This document shows positions 8,507-16,059 of a stretch of DNA of 64,000 nucleotides, piece after piece; the stretch's first letter is position 1, and each line of letters opens with the position of its first letter. A model generated the notes under the pieces. The model worked only from the letters and a program-made list of their open reading frames with translations. It ran no database searches and was not told the DNA's origin. Source of the stretch: Sedimentitalea sp042687825. GTDB lineage: Bacteria > Pseudomonadota > Alphaproteobacteria > Rhodobacterales > Rhodobacteraceae. The stretch is taken from NCBI RefSeq assembly GCF_042687825.1, contig NZ_JBHUQE010000006.1, positions 62,001 through 126,000 of the forward strand. Direction: 5' to 3'. Both the position numbers and the translations under genes were made by a program.

Positions 8507-9457
8507 TCAACCTTGCAAGTCTTGCCACATCTGAAGATCGCGCTGCGCGGTCCAGATGCGCGGCGTGTCGATACCGCGGGCTTCGTCATAGGCACGGGCG
8601 ACGTTGAAGGGCAGACAATGCTCATAAATGGCATAATCGGCGAATTTCGGGTCGCATTCGGCGCGCACCGCGTCCCAGGCATCTTTCAGGCTGCCACCCC
8701 TGGCGGCAACCTTGGCGGCAGGACGAAAGGTGCTGGTCACGAAATCGCGGGTATTCTCGATCGCCGCATCCACCATGTCGCGGCCCACCAACGCATCGCC
8801 GCGCCCCGGCGCAATGGCATCGACTTCGAACCATTTGATCGCATCCAGCGTGTCGCCCCAATCGGCGAAATGACCGTCGCCGCAATAGCAGGCGCTGTGA
8901 TATTCGACGATGTCGCCGGTGAACATGACATTCTGATCCGGTACATGGATAACGATATCCCCGGCGGTATGGGCCCGGCCCAGATGCATCAGGTCGATAC
9001 GGCGGTTGCCGAGATAGATGGTCATGCTGTCGTTGAAAGTGGTGGTCGGCCAGGTCAGGCCGGGGATACTCTCATGGCCCTGAAACAGCCGCGGAAAACG
9101 CTGAAACTCGCTGTCCCAGTCCTCTTGCCCGCGCTCAACCACCATGGCGCGGGCCATGTCCGACATCACCACTTGATCGGCCCCGAAAGCCGAGGCCCCC
9201 AGCACCCGCACCGCGTGGTAATGGGTCAGCACCACATGGCTGATCGGCTTGTCGGTGACCTCGCGCACCTTTTCGATCACCTTGTTTGCCAGACGCGGCG
9301 TGGCCTGGGCCTCGACGATCATCACGCTGTCATCGCCGATGATCACGCCCGAGTTGGGGTCGCCCTCGGCGGTGAAGGCGTAAAGACCCGCGCCGACTTC
9401 GGTAAACGAGATGTTCTTTTCGCTCAGGTCGCCTTGGGATGCGAATGCTTTGGCCAT
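8507..9457 (-). CDS. Metallo-beta-lactamase-fold hydrolase lacking the canonical second metal site
   Basis: The protein has 316 residues; the start at 9457 begins MAKAFASQGD, whereas an upstream in-frame start would run through an inverted repeat. MBL landmarks are present: THYHAVR (H79, H81), GRAHTAGD (H163) and FTGD (D182). The usual HxHxDH is HYHAVR here, so the Asp and third His are replaced by V83 and R84. The late PGHG motif is PGRG (R219). The three-His site is therefore retained and the Asp/His/His site mostly lost. It sits between fahA and the monooxygenase in the homogentisate operon. A hydrolase or non-catalytic role in the pathway is possible. Confidence 0.85.
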   Translation of the reverse strand: MAKAFASQGDLSEKNISFTEVGAGLYAFTAEGDPNSGVIIGDDSVMIVEAQATPRLANKVIEKVREVTDKPISHVVLTHYHAVRVLGASAFGADQVVMSDMARAMVVERGQEDWDSEFQRFPRLFQGHESIPGLTWPTTTFNDSMTIYLGNRRIDLMHLGRAHTAGDIVIHVPDQNVMFTGDIVEYHSACYCGDGHFADWGDTLDAIKWFEVDAIAPGRGDALVGRDMVDAAIENTRDFVTSTFRPAAKVAARGGSLKDAWDAVRAECDPKFADYAIYEHCLPFNVARAYDEARGIDTPRIWTAQRDLQMWQDLQG

Positions 9458-9469
9458 CTTGTCCTTCCT

Positions 9470-9535
9470 CGCCCCGGGCTTGACCCGGGGCCTCATGGTT
9501 TTTCGGTCAAAAGGCCCCGGGTCAGGCCCGGGGCG
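9470..9535. repeat. REP-like inverted repeat, 23-bp arms
   Basis: The arms at 9470-9492 and 9513-9535 are inverted copies with a single mismatch, separated by 20 bases. Each arm is itself a near-palindrome built on CCCGGGCTTGACCCGGG. It fills the 85-bp gap between fahA and the MBL-fold gene. Similar intergenic palindromes are common in alphaproteobacterial genomes. As RNA it would form a very stable stem that could attenuate or stabilise the message. Confidence 0.8.
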
Positions 9536-9542
9536 CGTTGGA

Positions 9543-10799
9543 TTATCGCTGATAGGGGTTTTCGACGGCCGGCAGGACAGTGCCGCTGCAGGTTCCGAAT
9601 CCGATCCTGTACCCGTCGCCCTGCGCATGCCCGTGCAGGGTCAGCGTGTCGCCATCTTCTAGAAACGCGCGCGTTTCGCCGCTGTCCAGCGTCACCGGCT
9701 CCTTTCCGCCCCAACTAAGCTCCAACAGGCTGCCGCGCTGCGATTTCTCCGGACCCGAGATGGTGCCCGACCCCAACAGATCGCCGACATTCATCGGGCA
9801 GCCCGAGGTGGTGTGATGCGCCAGCTGCTGCGCCGAGGAGTAATACATCTCCTTGTAGTTGGTTCGCGCGATGGTGCTGGCCTCCTTGCCGGCCGGGGCC
9901 AGCGTCACCGCCAGATCGACGTCATACAGCATCGGGCCGCAATCCTTGAGGTGGTCCAGCAATTCGACCTCGCGCGCGGGGGTGTCGGCGCGGAACGGTT
10001 CCAGGGCTGCGCGGGTCACGATCCAGGGGCTGATGCTGGTGGCGGTCGCCTTGGCCTGAAACGGACCCAGCGGCTGATATTCCCAGGCCTGAATGTCGCG
10101 GGCGGACCAGTCGTTCAGCAATACGTAGCCAAAGATATTGGCATCCGCCTCCTGCACCGTGATCGGCCCGTCGCTGGCGACCCCGACGATGGCGCCGATT
10201 TCCAGCTCCAGATCGAACCGGCGGCAGGGCAGAAAAGCGGGCTTGTCCTGATCCGGCGATTTCAGCTGGCCCCAGGGCCGGCGAACGTCTGTGCCCGAGA
10301 CCACGACCGAAGAGGCCCGCCCGTTATATCCGATCGGGATATGCAGCCAGTTCGGCGGCAGGGCGTTTTCGGCGCCGCGAAACATCGTGCCGACATTGGT
10401 GGCGTGGTGCCGGCCGGCATAGAAATCGGTGTATTCGCTGACCATAAGGGGCAGGTGCAACTGCGCCTGCTCCATCGGGACCAGCAGCGGTTCCATCCTG
10501 TCCCGTTCGGCCGATCCCTCGGCCAGCAGCGCCGTCAGCCGCGCCCGCAGCGCCGCCCAGACCGCCGGACCTTCCTCCATCAGATCGTTCCAGAACGGCA
10601 GCTCGAACAGGGCGACCTCGGTCAGATCGATCAACCCATCGGCCTCGGCGGCCTGCATGTCCAGGATCATGTCGCCGATGGCGACGCCACAGCGCGGCTC
10701 GGTGCCTTCGGTCGAGAACACGCCGTAAGGCAGGTTGTTCAGGGGAAAGGGGTGGTCGGCTGCATTTGCCGACGTCACCCAACTGGTTTTCAGGGGCAT
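9543..10799 (-). CDS. fahA: Fumarylacetoacetase
   Basis: The protein has 418 residues, the normal length. It cleaves fumarylacetoacetate to fumarate and acetoacetate, the last step of tyrosine/homogentisate breakdown. Visible motifs are DFYAGRHHATN (metal-ligand Asp and catalytic His), LELEIGAIVG (ExE metal ligands) and NDWSARDIQAWEYQPLGPF (metal-ligand Asp). The N-terminal SH3-like domain starts with PFPLNNLPYGVF. The gene lies 46 bases after hmgA on the same strand and is presumably cotranscribed with it; a large inverted repeat follows it. Confidence 0.96.
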   Translation of the reverse strand: MPLKTSWVTSANAADHPFPLNNLPYGVFSTEGTEPRCGVAIGDMILDMQAAEADGLIDLTEVALFELPFWNDLMEEGPAVWAALRARLTALLAEGSAERDRMEPLLVPMEQAQLHLPLMVSEYTDFYAGRHHATNVGTMFRGAENALPPNWLHIPIGYNGRASSVVVSGTDVRRPWGQLKSPDQDKPAFLPCRRFDLELEIGAIVGVASDGPITVQEADANIFGYVLLNDWSARDIQAWEYQPLGPFQAKATATSISPWIVTRAALEPFRADTPAREVELLDHLKDCGPMLYDVDLAVTLAPAGKEASTIARTNYKEMYYSSAQQLAHHTTSGCPMNVGDLLGSGTISGPEKSQRGSLLELSWGGKEPVTLDSGETRAFLEDGDTLTLHGHAQGDGYRIGFGTCSGTVLPAVENPYQR

Positions 10800-10845
10800 T
10801 CAGTTATCCTTTTGTGGCGCGGACCGCCGCGGTCGCCGGCGCCGG

Positions 10846-12207
10846 TCACTTTCGTCCGGGCGTACCATCGAATTTCTTTTCGATGTCATCCCAGCAGTCA
10901 ATATAGTCGTCCTGCAGCGGCGCTTCGTTGGCGGCAAAGGCGGTCAGATGCTGCGGAAACCGCGTCTCGAACATGAAGGACATGGTGTTGTCCAGCTTTT
11001 CAGGTTTCAGATCGGAATTGCTGGCACCCTCAAAAGCGTTCTTGTCCGGCCCGTGCGGCAACATCATGTTGTGCAGGCTCATCCCGCCTGGCACGAAACC
11101 CTGCGGTTTGGCGTCATATTGACCATAGATGTTGCCCATCAGTTCGGACATGATGTTCTTGTGATACCAGGGCGGGCGGAACGTGTCTTCCATCACCATC
11201 CAGCGCTCGCGGAACAGCACGAAATCGATATTCGCGGTGCCGGGCACGCCACTGGGCGCGGTCAGCACGGTAAAGATCGACGGGTCGGGGTGATCGAACA
11301 GGATCGCGCCGACCGGGCAATAGGTGCGCAGATCGTATTTCACCGGCGCATAATTGCCGTGCCAGGCGACCACATCCAGCGGGCTGTGGCCGATATGGGT
11401 TTCATGGAACTGACCGCACCATTTGATCGTCACGGTGCTGTCGGCGTCGCGGTCTTCGTAGGCTGCGACCGGGGTCTTGAAGTCGCGCCGGTTGGCCATA
11501 CAGTTCGCGCCGATCGGACCGCGCCCGGGCAGTTCGAACTTCTGGCCGTAATTCTCGCACACGAAACCCCGCGCCGGCCCCTCCAGCACCTCGACGCGAT
11601 AGACCAGACCGCGCGGCAGGATGGCGATTTCCTTTGGTTCCAGGTCGATGATGCCCAGTTCGGTGCAGAAGCGCAGCCGGCCCTCCTGGGGCACGACCAG
11701 TAATTCGCTGTCGGCGGAATAAAAATAGGCGTCCCGCATCGAAGCGGTGACCAGATAGATATGCGTCGCCATGCCGACCTGGGTGTTGACATCCCCGGCG
11801 GTGGTCATCGTGCGCATGCCGGTCAGCCAGGTCAGCTCCGCGTCCGAATGCGGCACCGGGTCCCAGCGGTACTGGCCAAGGCTGATCACGTCCGGGTCCA
11901 CGTTGGGTGCCGATTTCCAATAGGGCAGGTCGATCTTGTGATAGCGGGCCGAATGCTTGACCGAGGGGCGGATGCGATAGCACCAGGTGCGCTCGTTCTG
12001 GTGGCTGGGCGCGGTAAAGGCGGTGCCGGTCAGCTGCTCGCCATACAGGCCATAATTGCATTTCTGCGGGCTGTTCATGCCTTGCGGCAACGCTCCGGGC
12101 AAGGCCTCGGTTTCGAAATCATTGCCAAATCCTGGCATGTAACCCGGCGTCGTGCCGGTGGGGCTGTCGGCTTGGATCATCTCTTTCGCGTCGGTCGGAC
12201 AATTCAT
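10846..12207 (-). CDS. hmgA: Homogentisate 1,2-dioxygenase
   Basis: The protein has 453 residues. The ATG at 12207 is preceded by a GAGGAG ribosome site 7 bases away. The enzyme opens the homogentisate ring to maleylacetoacetate with Fe(II). The family signature is clear: MPGFGNDFETEALPGALP at the N-terminus, then the iron-ligand segment RPPWYHKNIMSELMG (His and Glu) and GMSLHNMMLPHGPD (second His) near residue 370. It is the first gene of the minus-strand homogentisate operon and diverges from a MarR gene across 72 bases that contain an AT-rich inverted repeat. Confidence 0.97.
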   Translation of the reverse strand: MNCPTDAKEMIQADSPTGTTPGYMPGFGNDFETEALPGALPQGMNSPQKCNYGLYGEQLTGTAFTAPSHQNERTWCYRIRPSVKHSARYHKIDLPYWKSAPNVDPDVISLGQYRWDPVPHSDAELTWLTGMRTMTTAGDVNTQVGMATHIYLVTASMRDAYFYSADSELLVVPQEGRLRFCTELGIIDLEPKEIAILPRGLVYRVEVLEGPARGFVCENYGQKFELPGRGPIGANCMANRRDFKTPVAAYEDRDADSTVTIKWCGQFHETHIGHSPLDVVAWHGNYAPVKYDLRTYCPVGAILFDHPDPSIFTVLTAPSGVPGTANIDFVLFRERWMVMEDTFRPPWYHKNIMSELMGNIYGQYDAKPQGFVPGGMSLHNMMLPHGPDKNAFEGASNSDLKPEKLDNTMSFMFETRFPQHLTAFAANEAPLQDDYIDCWDDIEKKFDGTPGRK

Positions 12208-12241
12208 CGCGGTCTCCTCGAAATGGCTGGCTGTTGGGTAA

Positions 12242-12264
12242 TAGTTGATTTTGTAACTAACAAC
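12242..12264. promoter_or_regulatory. Candidate MarR operator in the hmgA/marR intergenic region
   Basis: The 72-bp gap between the divergent genes holds an AT-rich stretch with TAGTT at 12242-12246 and AACTA at 12255-12259 (eight-base spacer), overlapping a GTTG...CAAC pair at 12244-12264. Dyads of this size, AT-rich in a GC-rich genome, are typical MarR sites. The location would let the adjacent regulator control both hmgA and itself. No binding evidence is available. Confidence 0.45.
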
Positions 12265-12279
12265 GGCAAAAAGGAGGAC

Positions 12280-12756
12280 ATGAAGGAAAAAGATGATTTC
12301 GATCTGCAGAATTTTCTGCCCTACCTGTTGAATCAGGCGGCCGAGGAAAGTTCGCTGGCATTTCAGCGTGTCTACAAGGGGCGATACGGCATGTTGCGCA
12401 CCGAGTGGCGGGTGCTGTTCCACCTGGGCATGTACGGGCAGATGACGGCCCGGGACATCGGCGCCGAGGCGCGGATTCACAAGACCAAGGTCAGCCGCGC
12501 CGTCCATAAACTGGTGCAGCGCCGGTTTCTCACCCGCACGCGCGACGAGCGCGACCGCCGTTCGGAAAAGCTGGACCTGACCGCGGCGGGACGGGCCGCC
12601 TATCACGAATTGCGGATCGTCGCGATGCGCTATGACGCGACTCTGGCCGACGGGTTCACCGCCGACGAGGTCGCCCTGCTGCGCCGGATGTTGCGGCAGC
12701 TTGCCGGCAAGAACGGCAAGGACTGCGGATCATTGCCTCGGACCGGTCGCGCGTGA
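12280..12756 (+). CDS. MarR family transcriptional regulator (probable homogentisate-operon regulator)
   Basis: The protein has 158 residues. The ATG at 12280 has a strong AAGGAGG site just upstream. A winged helix-turn-helix is visible: MTARDIGAEARIHKTKVSRAV at about 55-75, then the wing TRDERDRRSEKLDLT near 90-104, followed by the C-terminal dimerisation helix. It is divergent from hmgA. MarR proteins usually repress a neighbouring catabolic operon until a phenolic ligand binds, so homogentisate or its precursor is the expected inducer. That assignment comes from position only. Confidence 0.85.
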   Translation: MKEKDDFDLQNFLPYLLNQAAEESSLAFQRVYKGRYGMLRTEWRVLFHLGMYGQMTARDIGAEARIHKTKVSRAVHKLVQRRFLTRTRDERDRRSEKLDLTAAGRAAYHELRIVAMRYDATLADGFTADEVALLRRMLRQLAGKNGKDCGSLPRTGRA

Positions 12757-12790
12757 GGGGGCAGGCCGCAGAACTCCGGGGATCGTACCG

Positions 12791-14041
12791 ATGACTGGGG
12801 CGGCACACCCGACGCATCCGCCCACGGCGGACAATGCGGAACTGACGGCCTGGCTGATCCGGCAGGGGCTCGAGGGAACCGGGCACGAGGCCTTGTTGCA
12901 GGGATACTGCCAGCAGTTGATCGCCAGGGGCGTGCCGTTGTTTCGCCTGCATGTAGCGCAGCGGGCCTTTCACCCGGAATTCGGCGGGATGGGGTTTGAC
13001 TGGTGGCGCGATACCGGATTGTCGCGCGAGCGTTATGCGCATGAAAACTCGGTCGCGGATTCCTGGCGCAACAGCCCATTGTACCACCTCTTGATCAGCG
13101 GGCAGACCGAAATGCGCGAGACCTTGGCGCACATGGATGCAAACGGGCGTTTCCCGATCCTGCAGGAATTGCGGGAAAAGGGGGCGACGGACTATTTCGC
13201 GATGGCGATGGCGTTCGAAAAACTGCCGCCGGGGCGGCCGATCGACCCGCAGAACACGCCCGAGGGCATCGTCATCTCGTGGACGAGCGACCATGGCGAC
13301 GGGTTTTCGGCGGCGCATATCCGGTTGATTCGGGACGTCATGCCGGCCTTGGGGCTGGCGCTGAAATCGGCGTCGAACCGGCGCATGGCGCGGGAACTTC
13401 TGGCCGTTTACCTGGGGGCGGATGCCGGCGCCCGTGTTCTGTCGGGCGAAATCCGACGCGGGTCGCTGCAGCGGATCGACGCGGCGATCTGCTATTTCGA
13501 CCTGAGCGGCTTTACCCGTCTGGCCGAACGGACCGAGGTCGAATTGCTGATCGGGATGCTGAACGACTATTTCGGACTGGCGGTCGATCATGTCCAGTCG
13601 CGTGGCGGCACGGTCCTGAAATTCATCGGCGATGGCTTGCTGGCAATGTTCGATGGCCCCGACAAGCAGGCCGCCTCTGTTGCGGCGCTGGACATGGCGG
13701 CCGCGCTGCGCCGCCGGATCGCCGCACGCAACCTGGAACGGGCCGGCGAGGGGCAGCCGACGGCAGATGTAACCCTGGCGTTGCATGCGGGCGAGATCTT
13801 CTATGGTAATATCGGTGGCAAGGACCGGCTGGATTTCACGGTGATCGGTCCAACCGTCAATCTGGCGGCACGGTTGTCCGACATGCACGCGGCCCTTGGA
13901 CAAAGCGTGATCCTGTCCGAAGCCATAGTCCGGTACGCGGGGGAAACCGGCCACGATCTGGTGCCCTTGGGGCGTGTCATGCTGCGCGGAGTGGCCGCGC
14001 CGCAGCCGCTGTTCACGCTGCATGATCCCGGGCAGGTCTGA
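12791..14041 (+). CDS. Class III adenylate/guanylate cyclase
   Basis: The protein has 416 residues. The ATG at 12791 follows the MarR stop by 34 bases. Residues 1-220 form an N-terminal domain of no clear family, without predicted membrane segments, with a WRDTGLSRERYAHENS-like region. The C-terminal cyclase domain (about 230-410) has the first metal Asp in CYFDLSGFTRLAER, the second in KFIGDGLLAMF, and GPTVNLAARLS. This is the soluble class III type common in rhizobia and Rhodobacterales. The N-terminal part probably senses a signal. No transducing partner is nearby, and its product (cAMP or cGMP) cannot be decided by eye. Confidence 0.85.
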   Translation: MTGAAHPTHPPTADNAELTAWLIRQGLEGTGHEALLQGYCQQLIARGVPLFRLHVAQRAFHPEFGGMGFDWWRDTGLSRERYAHENSVADSWRNSPLYHLLISGQTEMRETLAHMDANGRFPILQELREKGATDYFAMAMAFEKLPPGRPIDPQNTPEGIVISWTSDHGDGFSAAHIRLIRDVMPALGLALKSASNRRMARELLAVYLGADAGARVLSGEIRRGSLQRIDAAICYFDLSGFTRLAERTEVELLIGMLNDYFGLAVDHVQSRGGTVLKFIGDGLLAMFDGPDKQAASVAALDMAAALRRRIAARNLERAGEGQPTADVTLALHAGEIFYGNIGGKDRLDFTVIGPTVNLAARLSDMHAALGQSVILSEAIVRYAGETGHDLVPLGRVMLRGVAAPQPLFTLHDPGQV

Positions 14042-14068
14042 GCAGAGGTCCGGTTGCCGAGCCGCAGA

Positions 14069-14878
14069 TCAGATATCGACTTGAACGCCCCGCAGGTTGA
14101 GGGCTTTCAGCATTTCACGCAATTCCTGCCGCGCGGCGATGTTGGACATGTTCAGCTTCTTGACGCCGATATCTTTGAGATCCAGCAGGGTCAGGCCGCG
14201 CGGGAACAATTCGCGAAAGATCACCCTTTCGCTGAATCCGGGTGCGACGCGGAACCCGATACGCTCGGACAGCAGGCGCACCGCGCGCTCCATCTTTGCC
14301 TTGTTCATCATGTGCTGTGAACCGACCCGGTTGCGCAGAACCACCCAGTCAATCGGTTTCAACCCGGCCTGAGCACGCAATTGCCGGGCGCTCCAGACCA
14401 TTTCGGAATAGACCGACGGCCCCTGGATTTTCTCGCACTGGTTGTCGATGCGTGCCAGCAGATCGAAATCGACAAAGCTGTCGTTCAGCGGCGTAATCAG
14501 CGTGTCCGCCAGGGAATGCGCCACCTGACTGAGGCGGGTGTGCGACCCCGGGCAGTCGATCAGAATGAAATCGCAATCCGGTTCCAGCGACGCCACCGCA
14601 GCGGCCAATCGCAGGTCAAAGATGTTCTCGCCCGGCGGTACGGTGGCCGGGTCGATCTCGGGCAATTCGCGGAAATCCGGTTCCGGCAGGTTCAGACCGG
14701 ATTTGCGGATAAAGTCGCGGCGGTTCTCGGCATAACGGCCCATGGTGCGTTGCCGCAGATCCAGGTCCAGCGCGCTGACCTTGTGCCCCATGCGCACCAG
14801 CGCCGTGGCCAGATGCATCGAGACGGTGGATTTCCCCGCCCCGCCTTTTTCGTTTCCAACGACGATGATGTGCGCCAT
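14069..14878 (-). CDS. mipZ: Division-plane positioning ATPase MipZ (ParA family)
   Basis: The protein has 269 residues. It starts MAHIIVVGNEKGGAGKST, a deviant Walker A typical of ParA/MipZ, and continues with LDLDLRQRT and DFILIDCPGS (Walker B). MipZ forms a gradient from the poles and inhibits FtsZ there, placing the septum at midcell in alphaproteobacteria. The start at 14878 has an AAAGGA site 7 bases upstream and matches the conserved N-terminus, although the frame stays open for another 101 codons. It lies downstream of rpmE on the same strand but beyond a terminator. The 316-base gap before it holds that terminator and no other gene I can see. Confidence 0.92.
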   Translation of the reverse strand: MAHIIVVGNEKGGAGKSTVSMHLATALVRMGHKVSALDLDLRQRTMGRYAENRRDFIRKSGLNLPEPDFRELPEIDPATVPPGENIFDLRLAAAVASLEPDCDFILIDCPGSHTRLSQVAHSLADTLITPLNDSFVDFDLLARIDNQCEKIQGPSVYSEMVWSARQLRAQAGLKPIDWVVLRNRVGSQHMMNKAKMERAVRLLSERIGFRVAPGFSERVIFRELFPRGLTLLDLKDIGVKKLNMSNIAARQELREMLKALNLRGVQVDI

Positions 14879-15140
14879 GCCCGTATCCTTTGCCGCGGTG
14901 CCCGCGCGGTCTGGTGTTTCCGCATCTATAGGATGCGGTTCGCCAGTTGGAAAGCGCTCTGCCTGAACCGGGTCCTTCTGGCCGGTCTGGGTAGCAGGTT
15001 GTTTGATCGGATCGGGGGGAAGAAAGGTCATCTGGGGTATCGCCTCGCTGTGCGCGGTCGCTCGCGCCGACAGTCTTGCCGCAAAACCTTTCCAATTCGT
15101 CACCATGGCCCGGCACGGCCCGGGGCCGGTCCGGGAACGC

Positions 15141-15166
15141 AAAACGCCGCCCTTTGCGGGGCGGCG
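15141..15166 (-). terminator. Rho-independent terminator after rpmE
   Basis: An 8-bp perfect GC stem (15145-15152 with 15159-15166) is followed on the minus strand by TTTT at 15144-15141. It lies 29 bases past the rpmE stop and should end the trmD-rplS-rpmE transcript. Confidence 0.8.
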
Positions 15167-15194
15167 TCGATATCTGCGCAATGCGTGGTCGGTT

Positions 15195-15416
15195 TCAGAA
15201 ACCGAGGCCCTCGTATTTTTTCTTGAACTTGGACACGCGGCCGCCGGTGTCCAGCAGGCGGGTGCCGCCGCCGGTCCAGGCCGGGTGGGCGCTGGGGTCG
15301 ATGTCCAGCGCCAGGGTGTCGCCCTCTTTGCCCCAGGTCGATTTCATCTGAACGACGGTGCCGTCGGTCATCTTGACGTCGATGAGGTGATAGTCGGGAT
15401 GGATGTCTTTTTTCAT
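15195..15416 (-). CDS. rpmE: 50S ribosomal protein L31, zinc-independent form
   Basis: The protein has 73 residues, starting MKKDIHPDYH, with the conserved DIDPSAHPAWTGG and C-terminal KFKKKY segments. It is a late-assembling protein of the large ribosomal subunit at the central protuberance bridge. It contains no Cys, so it lacks the CxxC zinc ribbon of the C+ type. It is separated from rplS by 11 bases and has a terminator after it. Confidence 0.96.
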   Translation of the reverse strand: MKKDIHPDYHLIDVKMTDGTVVQMKSTWGKEGDTLALDIDPSAHPAWTGGGTRLLDTGGRVSKFKKKYEGLGF

Positions 15417-15427
15417 CTGTCCGTACC

Positions 15428-15811
15428 TTACGCCTGTGCGCCCGAAAGCGGCTTGTAGTGGGAATCCTCTGCGATCCGGGCGGACTTGCCGCGACGCGAG
15501 CGCAGGTAATACAGCTTGGCCCGGCGGACACGGCCGCGACGGACAACGGTGATGCTTTCGATATTGGTCGAATGCAGCGGGAACACCCGCTCGACGCCTT
15601 CGCCAAAGGAAATCTTGCGCACGGTAAACGCACCGGCAATGCCGTTACCGCCCTTGCGGGCGATGCAGACGCCTTCGTAGTTCTGTACGCGGGTGCGCGA
15701 GCCTTCGGTCACCTTGTAACCGACACGCACGGTGTCACCGGCTTTGAAATCGGGGATGTCTTTCCCCAGGGCGGCGATCTGTTCCGCCTCCAATTGTGCG
15801 ATCAGGTCCAT
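15428..15811 (-). CDS. rplS: 50S ribosomal protein L19
   Basis: The protein has 127 residues. Diagnostic segments are DFKAGDTVRVGYKVTEGSRTR, FTVRKISFGEGVERVFPLHS and RRGRVRRAKLYYLR. L19 sits at the interface of the 30S and 50S subunits. It lies in the classic rpsP-rimM-trmD-rplS order. It is 248 bases from trmD, a longer gap than others in the cluster, and the leader contains two hairpins, so it may have its own promoter or leader control. Confidence 0.97.
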   Translation of the reverse strand: MDLIAQLEAEQIAALGKDIPDFKAGDTVRVGYKVTEGSRTRVQNYEGVCIARKGGNGIAGAFTVRKISFGEGVERVFPLHSTNIESITVVRRGRVRRAKLYYLRSRRGKSARIAEDSHYKPLSGAQA

Positions 15812-15830
15812 CGCATCTACTCCTAAATGC

Positions 15831-15847
15831 TCGTGGTTGCTCCACGA
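15831..15847 (-). promoter_or_regulatory. rplS: Small hairpin in the rplS leader
   Basis: On the minus strand TCGTGG and CCACGA form a 6-bp stem with a 5-base loop, ending 19 bases before the rplS start. It sits next to the ribosome site (AGGAG), so it could modulate rplS translation, as leaders of ribosomal protein genes often do. No family is identified. Confidence 0.4.
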
Positions 15848-15997
15848 AGATTTGCGCGGCCTCAGAGCTCTTGGTCTTCACCGGGTCCGCATGCCGCGCC
15901 CGCCAGAGGTCAGGTCGTCTGTTCCTTGCTGCGTGGTCCGGCGCGCCGAGAGAGAAGGCCGAAGAAGGCGCGGCTCTCGAATGCCAGCAAAGACCAC

Positions 15998-16029
15998 AGG
16001 CCCGGAGCCGCCAAGGCGATTCCGGGCCT
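15998..16029 (-). terminator. Hairpin downstream of trmD
   Basis: A perfect 9-bp stem (AGGCCCGGA at 15998-16006 with TCCGGGCCT at 16021-16029) lies 31 bases beyond the trmD stop. There is no clear T-run on the minus strand, so it is a weak terminator or an attenuating/processing structure between trmD and rplS. The rest of the 248-base gap shows no gene. Confidence 0.45.
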
Positions 16030-16059
16030 CTGTCGGTTTAGGCGAAACCCGGATGCGGA

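Noticed and set aside
15905..15945. GGTCAGGTC followed by TTCCTTGCTGC, resembling pieces of bacterial SRP RNA
   Set aside because: The two pieces would have to lie on opposite strands to match the SRP RNA core, and no matching helix or tetraloop forms. Treated as chance.
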